In this document: positions 1-6,266 of the stretch, piece after piece
Layout of the letters: the number at the start of each line of letters is the position of its first letter
How positions within the stretch are numbered: the stretch's first letter is position 1
NCBI GenBank assembly: GCA_945874515.1
Contig: CAMCHA010000065.1
Span: 1-9,085, forward strand
Direction of reading: 5' to 3'
Length of the DNA: 9,085 nucleotides
Source of the DNA: Asaia bogorensis
Lineage (GTDB): Bacteria; Pseudomonadota; Alphaproteobacteria; Acetobacterales; Acetobacteraceae
Translations under genes and position numbers: made by a program
The notes under the pieces: generated by a model
Told to the model about the DNA's origin: nothing
Database searches by the model: none
Seen by the model: only the letters and a program-made list of their open reading frames with translations

Positions 1-1
1 T

Positions 2-493
2 GGTGCGGGCATTGTCTCGGGCGGGCGGATTCTGGATGGGCCGAATGGCACCGGCGGCGAATGGGGCCATGTGCCCCTGCCCTGGATGAACCCAAAGGAA
101 TTTCCCGGCCTGCGCTGCTGGTGCGGCCAGCATGGCTGCCTGGAAACCTTTCTGTCTGGCCCTGCCTTGGCAGCTGATTGCGATGGCCAAGGCGCGCGCG
201 ATGCCTCTGGCCTGCCGGCGCGGGCGGCTTCGGGGGATCAGCGCGCGGCAGCGGCTTTGGCGCGGCATGCGAATCGGTTGGCGCGCGCCTTGGCGATGAT
301 TGCCAATATCCTGGACCCGGATGTGATCGTGCTGGGCGGTGGCTTGTCCAATATGGCGCATCTCTATCAGGATCTGCCGGGGCTGATGGCGCGGCACGGC
401 TTTGGCGATGTGGCGCGCACGCCCTTGGTGCAAGCGAAGCATGGCGATTCCTCGGGCGTCTTTGGCGCGGCGCGGCTATGGGACGGGGCATGA
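2..493 (+). CDS. mak: ROK-family fructokinase (Mak-like), 5'-truncated by window edge
   Basis: This is the C-terminal 163 residues of a sugar kinase; the reading frame is open to the left edge, so the N-terminal ATP-binding part lies outside the window. ROK kinases transfer phosphate from ATP to a hexose in the cytoplasm. The zinc-site signature is complete in the fragment: GEWGH (fragment residues 19-23) followed by CWCGQHGCLE (39-48), which fits the ROK consensus CxCGxxGCxE. Around it, the PLPWM segment, the ILDPDVIVLGGGLSN segment (a nucleotide-binding region) and the KHGDSSGV..GAA..LW ending match my recollection of E. coli Mak (fructokinase), so fructose is the likeliest substrate. Glucose or another hexose cannot be excluded. 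An internal GTG at 71 could be mistaken for a start, but conserved family sequence continues upstream of it. The stop overlaps an ATG (ATGA at 490-493) that opens a 31-codon frame leading towards dinB. Confidence 0.9.
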   Translation, partial: GAGIVSGGRILDGPNGTGGEWGHVPLPWMNPKEFPGLRCWCGQHGCLETFLSGPALAADCDGQGARDASGLPARAASGDQRAAAALARHANRLARALAMIANILDPDVIVLGGGLSNMAHLYQDLPGLMARHGFGDVARTPLVQAKHGDSSGVFGAARLWDGA

Positions 494-588
494 TCGCGCG
501 CGACGCTGGAATGGCTGCTGGCGCCGCGCTTTGGCCTGGCGCGGAAATCGCCATGAGGCGCTTCTTGCCCTGGCGCCGGCGTTAAGCC

Positions 589-1878
589 ATGCCCGCACTC
601 TGCCGCGATTGCTTCCATCACACGGCCGAGGATTTCACGCGTTGCCCAGCTTGCGGGTCACGGCGCGTGGTGGCCCACCCCGACCTGTTTCGGCTGACCG
701 TCGCGCATGTTGATTGCGATGCCTTCTATGCCAGTGTGGAAAAGCGTGATCGGCCGGAATTGGCGACGCGCCCGGTGATTGTGGGCGGCGGCACGCGTGG
801 CGTGGTCGCGGCCTGTTGCTATATCGCGCGGCTTTCTGGCGTGCGCAGCGCCATGCCCATGTTCAAGGCGCGCGCTGCCTGCCCCGATGCGGTGGTGATC
901 AAACCCGATATCGCCAAATACGCCCACGAAGGCGGGCGCATCCGCGGCCTGATGGAAACGCTCACTCCCCTCGTGCAGCCGCTATCCATTGATGAGGCGG
1001 TACTTGATCTGCGCGGGACCGAGGCGCTGCACAACGCGCCCCCCGCTGTGGTGTTGGCGCGTTTCGCCCAAGGAGTGGAGCGGGAAGTGGGTGTGACGGT
1101 TTCGGTGGGCCTGGCCGCCAATCGGCTGATGGCGAAGCTCGCCGCCGAACGCGACAAGCCGCGGGGCTTTGCGGTAATTGGGCTGGGGGAGGCCGCGGGT
1201 TGGCTTGCCCCACAATCGGTGGCGGTCCTGCCCGGCGTAGGGCCCGCCATGGCGAAGCGCCTGGCGGCGGCGGGGTTTGTGCGCCTTGGGCAATTGGCAG
1301 CGCTGGATGCGCGCGCGGCGCTGGCGCGCTTTGGCTCGGACGGGCCGGCGCTGGTGGCGCGCGCGCGGGGTCAGGATGACCGCCCGGTCAACCCAGTGCG
1401 GGAGACGAAAAGCATCAGCGCCGAGACGACGTTTGATACCGATATCTCGGCGCTTGCGGCACTTGAGGTACCGCTTTGGCGGCTTTGCGAAAAGCTCGCG
1501 CGGCGGCTCAAGGAAAAGGGGTTGGCGGCGGGCGGCGTGGTGCTGAAGCTGAAGGCGGCGGATTTCGCGCTGCGGACCCGGTCTCAGCGGCTCGCGGAAC
1601 CAAGCCTATTGCCGGAGGTGATTTTCACCGCCGCCAGGCCGCTATTGCAGAAGGAAGCCGATGGCACGGCGTTTCGGCTGATTGGCATCGGTGCCCAGCC
1701 CTTGGCACCAGCGGATCAGGCGGATCGCGGCGATCTGGCAGACCCGGAAGCGCCGCGCCGGGCAGCTCGCTGGAAAGCGATGGAGGCGCTTCGCGCGCGC
1801 TTCGGTGAGGATGCTGTGATCGCCGGGCGGGGCTTTACGCCGAAACCGCCTTGTGACGCGCCGGATAAAACCGAATGA
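589..1878 (+). CDS. dinB: DNA polymerase IV (Y-family, DinB) with N-terminal Cys4 zinc motif
   Basis: A 429-residue Y-family translesion DNA polymerase that copies past damaged template bases in the cytoplasm. The catalytic carboxylates are visible: D42 in the VDCDAFYASVE block and D135-E136 in SIDEA. Y47 occupies the steric-gate position that excludes ribonucleotides. The fingers region (VIVGGG..GVVAACCYIAR) and the VSVGLAANRLMAKLAAERDKP block are typical. A helix-hairpin-helix (LPGVGPAMAKRL) lies near residues 214-230, and the little-finger domain follows with KSISAETTFDTD near 275-286. Ahead of the polymerase core is an extra segment with C5-x2-C8-x10-C19-x2-C22, a likely zinc ribbon absent from E. 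coli DinB. From memory, such a form occurs in other Rhodospirillales. No classical clamp-binding motif of the QLxLF type is seen at the C-terminus. The ATG at 589 is chosen because it includes the Cys4 motif; no good Shine-Dalgarno precedes it. The gene lies 95 bp after the kinase stop and converges on the CHAP gene. Confidence 0.93.
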   Translation: MPALCRDCFHHTAEDFTRCPACGSRRVVAHPDLFRLTVAHVDCDAFYASVEKRDRPELATRPVIVGGGTRGVVAACCYIARLSGVRSAMPMFKARAACPDAVVIKPDIAKYAHEGGRIRGLMETLTPLVQPLSIDEAVLDLRGTEALHNAPPAVVLARFAQGVEREVGVTVSVGLAANRLMAKLAAERDKPRGFAVIGLGEAAGWLAPQSVAVLPGVGPAMAKRLAAAGFVRLGQLAALDARAALARFGSDGPALVARARGQDDRPVNPVRETKSISAETTFDTDISALAALEVPLWRLCEKLARRLKEKGLAAGGVVLKLKAADFALRTRSQRLAEPSLLPEVIFTAARPLLQKEADGTAFRLIGIGAQPLAPADQADRGDLADPEAPRRAARWKAMEALRARFGEDAVIAGRGFTPKPPCDAPDKTE

Positions 1879-1897
1879 TGATAACTTTAGTGCGGGT

Positions 1898-2731
1898 TCA
1901 GCGCGACCGCGCCGGCGCCTGGGCAAGTTCTTCGAAGTTGCGCACATCATTCGGACGGATGGAGTGCGCATTGGCCAATACCGGCCCGCCGGGACGCGGC
2001 GTCGCGGCAGTGCGGAGATACCCGCTATCAGGGCGGTTATAGATAAAGCCCTGAATCGGATAAATGCTGCCAAAGCTTTCCTGGTACTGCCCGACCTGCA
2101 CCCGTACCGATGACCAATCATTACGCAGCGACACATCGACCACCGAAACACCTGCCATGATCGAGCCGCGGCTTATACCCGGCCCGCCCCAATTGGCGTG
2201 ATGAATCAGAACCTTGCGGGGGCTGAGCACTTCCTGCACCACGGCGACATGACCAAGTTCCATTCGGCTGGTGGGAGAGAAGGCCATAATCGCGCCGGGT
2301 TCCGGCCTGTGTCCGCGGGCATAAAGCCCAGCGGCATTATACCACCATTCGCCACCATTGCCGCGAATCGCCACACCTGTCGCTTGCCTGACGTACGGCA
2401 CGCAAGAAATGCCGCCCAGCGGGGTGCTGAAGGCGATACGCTGAACTTGCGCGGTTGACCGGCGTGGCCCTTGGACCGTCTGATTGGCCCTGACGGGATT
2501 GGACCTGACTGACCTTACTTGAGCATTGGCCGAATTCGCTTTGGCCCTGGTAGGCTGAGCCTGAGCCCTAGTAGGCTGAGCCTGGGCGGCTGGACGCGCC
2601 GTTGCTGGCTTCGCCGCCTGCTGGCGTTGAGCAGCAGATTGTTGGTTCGCTTGACTCGCGCTCACCTGGCTTGACGTCAGAACGACGCCAAGGGCGACTA
2701 AGGCGGTCGCGACAAGTTTACTTGCCTTCAT
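1898..2731 (-). CDS. Secreted CHAP-domain amidase/peptidase
   Basis: A 277-residue exported protein. Residues 1-25 form a signal peptide (Lys-containing start, hydrophobic VATALVALGVVL, cleavage probably after VSA at 23-25). Residues 26-100 are a low-complexity Gln/Ala/Pro/Thr/Arg linker containing a tandem AQAQPTR repeat. A CHAP domain (NlpC/P60-like cysteine hydrolase fold, usually peptidoglycan amidase or endopeptidase) follows from about 104 to 232. The apparent catalytic residues are C110 (SCVPYVRQATG), H161 (LGHVAVV) and N180 (HHANW). The WWYNAAGLYARG segment and the RPEPGAI turn are also typical of the alphaproteobacterial version. The tail (233-277) is Pro/Arg-rich and unassigned. Cell-wall remodelling in the periplasm is the likely role, inferred from family only. 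The gene is monocistronic in appearance: it converges on dinB with 19 bp between stops and has a long dyad-rich upstream region. The Shine-Dalgarno is weak (GGAA directly before the ATG). Confidence 0.87.
   Translation of the reverse strand: MKASKLVATALVALGVVLTSSQVSASQANQQSAAQRQQAAKPATARPAAQAQPTRAQAQPTRAKANSANAQVRSVRSNPVRANQTVQGPRRSTAQVQRIAFSTPLGGISCVPYVRQATGVAIRGNGGEWWYNAAGLYARGHRPEPGAIMAFSPTSRMELGHVAVVQEVLSPRKVLIHHANWGGPGISRGSIMAGVSVVDVSLRNDWSSVRVQVGQYQESFGSIYPIQGFIYNRPDSGYLRTAATPRPGGPVLANAHSIRPNDVRNFEELAQAPARSR
2544..2585 (-). repeat. 21-bp tandem duplication inside the CHAP gene
   Basis: Two adjacent 21-bp units (2544-2564 and 2565-2585) agree at 19 of 21 positions. They encode the heptapeptide AQAQPTR twice (about residues 49-62) in the linker between signal peptide and CHAP domain. 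The in-frame period suggests slippage-driven length variation of the linker, which is an inference. Confidence 0.8.
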
Positions 2732-2888
2732 TTCCGATCAAAGTCCCCTGTTAGACGTGACGCGTTTGCATCTTGTCGGGACAGGTAAGCTGGATGGAAT
2801 CAAGGGAACAAGCATCCAGGCTGTAACTTGGTGAAACTTGGCGTGATTAGCTGAATGGGGCCGTTGAAAATGCGGGACAATAGGAAAA

Positions 2889-2959
2889 ATTTCTGTGACT
2901 TTTGGCAGAAATGGGGCGGGGTCACAGTGTGGTGACTTTCTTGCCACAGATATCTGGCA
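2889..2959. promoter_or_regulatory. Cluster of three dyads upstream of the CHAP gene
   Basis: Three short inverted repeats occur within 71 bp: ATTTCTG (2889-2895) with CAGAAAT (2906-2912); GTCAC (2921-2925) with GTGAC (2932-2936); and TGCCA (2942-2946) with TGGCA (2955-2959), the last enclosing the palindrome GATATC. The octamer GTGACTTT is also repeated directly at 2895-2902 and 2932-2939. These could be operator half-sites about 160-230 bp upstream of the start codon. No specific regulator is recognised; they do not fit the CRP/FNR consensus spacing. Confidence 0.3.
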
Positions 2960-3019
2960 GATTCGCGAGCATGCGCCCGGACCGGGGCCCCCCCGCATCC
3001 CACACAAAATCAAGGCACG

Positions 3020-3053
3020 ATTCTGCAGAATATAGGAAATAAAACTTATTTCC
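3020..3053. promoter_or_regulatory. Two adjacent perfect dyads
   Basis: A 12-bp perfect palindrome ATTCTGCAGAAT (3020-3031) is followed three bases later by an 8-bp perfect inverted repeat with a 3-nt centre, GGAAATAA (3035-3042) and TTATTTCC (3046-3053). Both are AT-rich and noncoding. They sit between the CHAP upstream region and the MCP terminator. They could bind a dimeric regulator or form a small RNA hairpin; neither is shown. Confidence 0.4.
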
Positions 3054-3109
3054 GACATGGTGATTTTGCAAGCCATGATACCATCCACCAAGCGCTTCAT
3101 CGGGTTCCT

Positions 3110-3145
3110 AAAAGAAAAGCGGCGGCCCCTCACGGAACCGCCGCT
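3110..3145 (-). terminator. Rho-independent terminator of the MCP gene
   Basis: Read on the minus strand, AGCGGCGG (3145-3138) pairs perfectly with CCGCCGCT (3125-3118). The inner bases TTCC and GGGG can extend the stem, with two G-U pairs, to a GTGA tetraloop. The stem is followed at once by TTTTCTTTT (3118-3110). It begins 25 bp after the MCP stop codon, the expected place for an intrinsic terminator. Confidence 0.92.
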
Positions 3146-3170
3146 CTTTATTGGGAGCAATAAGGCCCTA

Positions 3171-4802
3171 TCAGGCCGCTTGCAGGCGCTTGATCAGGGC
3201 CTGAGTGGCTTCACGCAGCTGCACCGCTTCTTCAGCCACGGTGCGGCTTGCATTCGTGATGCTGCCCATGGCCTTACCGGACTCCTCCGCCATGCCAGAC
3301 ACGCGGCCGATGGAGCCTTCCAGCCCATCCACCGCCTGGGCGGCATTGCGCAGGCTGGACGCGATTTCCGCCGTGGTGGCGGATTGTTCTTCCACCGCCG
3401 CGGCGATGGCAGTGTTTTCGCCATCCAACTGGCTGATGCGCGACACGATATCGCCGATCACGCCGACTACATCGCCGATGATGTTTTGCATCGCGCCGAT
3501 TTCGGTCTGGATGCTTTCCGTCGCCTTGGCCGATTGCGCGGCCAGGTTCTTCACTTCAGAAGCCACCACCGCGAAGCCCTTACCAGCCTCACCGGCACGT
3601 GCCGATTCGATCGTGGCATTGAGTGCAAGCAGATTGGTCTGCGCGGCGATGGTGCCGATCAGCCCCGTTACATCATTGATGCGGACGGATGCCGCATTCA
3701 GCCCATCCACCAGGCTGCTAACGCGATCCGCCTGTTCCGCCGCCCCGCGCGCGGTCTGCGCCACAGCGGTTACTCGGTTGGATACTTCGGAAATCGCAAC
3801 CGTCAGTTCCTCAGCCGCAGCCGAGACGGATTGAATGCCGTGATTGGCTTCAGTCCCCTCATTCGCAGCAGAGCGTGCCTGAGCCAGTGTGGCATCAGTG
3901 ACCGAGGCGACCTTTGTGCCTTCCTGCACCAGCATCGAGGTGCTTTCGGAAAGCGTGCTGACCGATTGACCAACAGCGCGGTCCAGATCGCCCGCGATGC
4001 TTTGAATGGCAGCACGGCGCGCGGCTTCCACAATCAGGCCTTCGCGGAAGACGGTGGCGGCACGCGCCATCTCACCCACTTCATCCTGACGATCTGTGCC
4101 TTGGAATTCCTTGGAAAGATCGCCCTTCGACATGTTTTCCATGCCATTAGCCAGCGTCCCAAGCGGACGGGTAACACGGGCAACAACAACCCAGCCGGCA
4201 GCAACCAGCGCGGCGAGTGAGAAAAGCCCCAGCAGCGCGATGATCAGCGTTGCCTGAGTGACGGACGTCACTTCCTGCACAACCTTGTCATTCGTTTCGG
4301 CCACGATGGTGTCCATCATGCCGCCAATCGATTCCGTGAAGGGGTCAATCGCCTGATAAAGCTGTTCCTTGATCAGCTGTTCAAGCTGCGCGCTGTTCTT
4401 GGCAGCCGTAATGCGCACAAGGTCCTGCGTGACCTGCTCGGCCGGGGCGCGGCGTTCACGCGCTTCGGCGAAGGCTTGCTGCACGGAAGGTGGCAATTGG
4501 GCTTGCGTCAGCGCAGACCAGGCGCGATTGATGTTCTTGACCGCATCGGCAAGGCTGGTAGCGCCTTCTTCCCAGGTGAAATTGCCATTGCGCATCTTGT
4601 GCGAAGCGTCCACCACGAATACCGCATAGGCATCGGACAACGCCTTCAGATCAATGAGCGGCGCCACCGCATTTGTCTTGATTTCAGTGAAGCTCTGCGC
4701 GTTGTGGCGCATGGACACCCAGGCATAGACCGCCGCGCCGCCATTCACCGCGCCGATCATCGCAAGGATGGTGAGCAATAGGGGGGCAATTCTGATACGC
4801 AT
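3171..4802 (-). CDS. Methyl-accepting chemotaxis protein (two TM, HAMP, signalling domain)
   Basis: A 543-residue inner-membrane chemoreceptor that passes ligand occupancy to CheA/CheW. TM1 is at about residues 6-29. A mostly helical periplasmic sensor domain (about 30-183, 4HB-like, ligand unknown) follows, then TM2 at about 184-209. The HAMP domain runs from about 210 to 262, with the conserved Pro of VTRPL (213) and the RQDEVGEM motif (238-245). The cytoplasmic four-helix signalling region runs to the end; its hairpin tip reads [20 protein letters not shown] (386-405) followed by [15 protein letters not shown], the CheA/CheW contact. Gln/Glu pairs in the flanking helices are candidate methylation sites. 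There is no C-terminal CheR-tethering pentapeptide (it ends KRLQAA). The start is supported by AAAGGAG, whose GGAG lies 11 nt upstream of the ATG. It is a stand-alone transcription unit with its own terminator; no che genes are adjacent, so it is an orphan receptor gene here. Confidence 0.96.
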   Translation of the reverse strand: MRIRIAPLLLTILAMIGAVNGGAAVYAWVSMRHNAQSFTEIKTNAVAPLIDLKALSDAYAVFVVDASHKMRNGNFTWEEGATSLADAVKNINRAWSALTQAQLPPSVQQAFAEARERRAPAEQVTQDLVRITAAKNSAQLEQLIKEQLYQAIDPFTESIGGMMDTIVAETNDKVVQEVTSVTQATLIIALLGLFSLAALVAAGWVVVARVTRPLGTLANGMENMSKGDLSKEFQGTDRQDEVGEMARAATVFREGLIVEAARRAAIQSIAGDLDRAVGQSVSTLSESTSMLVQEGTKVASVTDATLAQARSAANEGTEANHGIQSVSAAAEELTVAISEVSNRVTAVAQTARGAAEQADRVSSLVDGLNAASVRINDVTGLIGTIAAQTNLLALNATIESARAGEAGKGFAVVASEVKNLAAQSAKATESIQTEIGAMQNIIGDVVGVIGDIVSRISQLDGENTAIAAAVEEQSATTAEIASSLRNAAQAVDGLEGSIGRVSGMAEESGKAMGSITNASRTVAEEAVQLREATQALIKRLQAA

Positions 4803-4823
4803 TATCTAGCGTGCTCCTTTCGT

Positions 4824-4852
4824 GGACCTGCCGCATTGTGCAGGCAGGGTCC
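4824..4852 (-). promoter_or_regulatory. Leader hairpin just upstream of the MCP ribosome-binding site
   Basis: GGACC-TGCC-GCA (4824-4835) can pair with TGC-GGCA-GGTCC (within 4839-4852), giving 12 base pairs around a TTG loop with two single-base bulges. On the MCP transcript the structure ends about 8 nt before the AAAGGAG. No T-tract follows on either strand, so it does not look like a terminator. A role in mRNA stability or translation is an inference. Confidence 0.45.
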
Positions 4853-4876
4853 TTGCTGAAAGGTGACCAAGGCTAT

Positions 4877-4904
4877 TGAGGCACCAAAAATATTTTCTGC
4901 CTCA
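4877..4904. promoter_or_regulatory. TGAGGCA-N14-TGCCTCA dyad with AT-rich centre
   Basis: A perfect 7-bp inverted repeat (4877-4883 and 4898-4904) encloses a centre containing the 10-bp palindrome AAAATATTTT (4887-4896). It lies about 75-100 bp upstream of the MCP start codon, where an operator or promoter would sit. The arm size and spacing resemble a site for a dimeric regulator, but none is identified. Confidence 0.4.
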
Positions 4905-5140
4905 GATTAATGGGCGCGATGATGCGCGGCGTTTCCTGCCGCTTGCTGCATTTTTCTGCGGCATGGGGTTACTCAAGTCTTAATCTAAGGATGAAGTGAC
5001 AAATGATGACGCTTCGCGCGGCTTCAGTCTGCAAAAGGAAAAAGGGTCTTAGCGCGAAACTGCCACCATCTTTTGCTGGGCTTTACGCGAACAAGCATAA
5101 GCCTTCAATCGGTTCAGAAATTCAGCGAGATTACTGTCAT

Positions 5141-6040
5141 TCAAAAAAAGTGAGGGTTGGACCAGGCGCGCTTGCCCGCTGCATCCGCCACCACAATGCG
5201 CGCGAAGCCACCATCGCGCAGCTTCGCAAGTGGCAGCACGGCCCGGGTCTGCAAGGGTGCCACGGATTGCGCCGCGGATGATCCGCGCCCGAGCACCATG
5301 ATGCTGGCAGCGGGGCTGCAATGCACCTCAACGCTGTCCCTACCCCAGAGCAAGCCTTCAATGCGTGGGCCTTGGCTTGCGTAGAAATGCCCGGCCTTCA
5401 GTGCGGCGAGTAGCGCTTCCGGTTCATTTTCTGCGGCCTTCACCATGACCCAGCCGCCGAACCAATCCTCACAGGCGAAATGTGCATCATCCACCGCAAT
5501 CAGGGAAACGCGCCTTCCATCCGTCAGCAGCCGATCCGCAAGGAAAGTGCCGCCACCGCGATCGGTGCGCACCTGGCTCGTGTGGTTGTAGATCTCGACA
5601 GCATGCGCGGCCGCGATGCTATGGCCATCGGCTGGCGTTAGCCCATACCAGCCGGGATGGGCGATAGCGACAAAGGCGCCGGCTGCGGCACAACGCGCAG
5701 CCAGGGCTGCGCCATCTTCTTCGGGCGGGGTTGGTGCGAAATCAAGCGGCAGGCCGACCGCCAGGATATGCCAAATCTCACCCAGCGAGGTCGCCGGCGC
5801 ATGAACCTCCGCACCCAGCAGCGTGGTGAAGCCAGGCGCGCGGAAGCGGCGGGTATCGGCGATGGGGAAGCCATAGCGCGCCATGAAATGATCTGTCAGC
5901 GCCATGAAATCATAGCCACCACGGCGATAGGTTTCCACGACATCTTCCGGCGCGCGCTTGCCGTCGGATAGCGTCGAATGGGTGTGGATATTGCCCTTCA
6001 GAAAACGCCCCGGCGCGGCGAAGGCGGGATCAAGCTGCAT
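5141..6040 (-). CDS. PHP-domain metal-dependent phosphoesterase (CehA/McbA-like)
   Basis: A 299-residue cytoplasmic protein (no signal peptide or TM segment). The PHP metal-binding motifs appear in order: H19-x-H21 with D26 (NIHTHSTLSDG), D50-H51 (ALTDH), E78-x-H80 (GAEVHA), H128 (IAHPGW), H153 (EIYNH) and D185-x-H187 (VDDAH). These would bind two or three divalent metals and hydrolyse a phosphoester. The C-terminal part begins with LKAGHFYASQGPRI (about 214-227), the pattern seen in CehA/McbA-type PHP proteins, followed by a beta-rich domain of about 70 residues. The substrate cannot be told from sequence. The start is supported by GAGG at 6047-6050, six bases before the ATG. It is transcribed away from the ATP-grasp gene and is followed by 338 bp before the MCP start, so it is probably monocistronic. 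Confidence 0.88.
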   Translation of the reverse strand: MQLDPAFAAPGRFLKGNIHTHSTLSDGKRAPEDVVETYRRGGYDFMALTDHFMARYGFPIADTRRFRAPGFTTLLGAEVHAPATSLGEIWHILAVGLPLDFAPTPPEEDGAALAARCAAAGAFVAIAHPGWYGLTPADGHSIAAAHAVEIYNHTSQVRTDRGGGTFLADRLLTDGRRVSLIAVDDAHFACEDWFGGWVMVKAAENEPEALLAALKAGHFYASQGPRIEGLLWGRDSVEVHCSPAASIMVLGRGSSAAQSVAPLQTRAVLPLAKLRDGGFARIVVADAAGKRAWSNPHFF

Positions 6041-6266
6041 CGGGGACCTCGGCTACCAAGTTGCTTTCTTCACTGCCTTCCCAAAGCCTAAACGCGGATC
6101 GTGAAATTGCGCCTGTGGCTTGGGGGCAGGGTATCTCTCTGGCGCACAGCATGGGGCAGGAATTTTCACCAATTAATCCCCAAAGAAAAAGAAAATCTTT
6201 CTTCTTTCAGGCTCTTGCGCTGGCTTCAGGATGGGCTTTTTTCTTGTGAAAAGTTGGAGAAACCGC
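6041..6266. promoter_or_regulatory. Divergent promoter region of the PHP and ATP-grasp genes
   Basis: This 226-bp spacer must hold the start signals for both genes. Ribosome-binding sites are visible: GAGG (6047-6050, minus strand) for the PHP gene and GGAG (6256-6259) for the ATP-grasp gene. The right half is AT-rich. It includes a purine run then pyrimidine run around AAGAAA-ATC-TTTCTT within 6182-6208 that can fold weakly. No confident -35/-10 pair could be assigned. Confidence 0.4.

Larger units (their letters stand above)
2732..3109. other. Long upstream non-coding region of the CHAP gene
   Basis: No convincing gene lies in these 378 bases. Open frames crossing it lack recognisable protein features, and the longest minus-strand one runs through the downstream terminator of the MCP gene. 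The sequence is AT-richer than its neighbours and contains several short inverted repeats, listed separately. Because the MCP transcript ends at the terminator at 3110-3145, the region presumably serves as promoter and leader of the CHAP gene. I could not place a convincing -35/-10 pair. Confidence 0.5.
4803..5140. other. Intergenic region between the PHP gene and the MCP gene
   Basis: These 338 bases hold no supportable gene. The MCP-proximal half contains the leader hairpin (4824-4852), a 7-bp dyad (4877-4904) and a weaker repeat, TGCCGC (4937-4942) with GCGGCA (4958-4963). The PHP-proximal half (about 4965-5140) is relatively AT-rich and shows no clear terminator after the PHP stop codon. 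An ATG at 5003 (+) opens a 92-codon frame, but it runs antisense into the PHP gene and has no family features. Confidence 0.5.

Noticed and set aside
2894..2925. Possible CRP/FNR-type site (TGTGA ... TCACA)
   Set aside because: The half-sites are more than 20 bp apart, far from the 6-bp spacing of a CRP site.
3110..3145. Terminator hairpin considered as a CRISPR-like or mobile-element end
   Set aside because: It is a single GC stem followed by a T-tract right after the MCP stop, which is fully explained by intrinsic termination.
2738..3160. 140-codon minus-strand frame in the CHAP-MCP gap
   Set aside because: It runs through the MCP terminator and the dyads, lacks a recognisable domain, and has no clear ribosome-binding site.
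3057..4220. 387-codon plus-strand open frame opposite the MCP gene
   Set aside because: It is antisense to a well-supported chemoreceptor, is rich in His/Arg as expected of a GC-rich antisense frame, and shows no domain.
5003..5281. 92-codon plus-strand frame starting in the PHP-MCP gap
   Set aside because: More than half of it is antisense to the PHP coding region, with no family features; the upstream AAGGA is poorly spaced.
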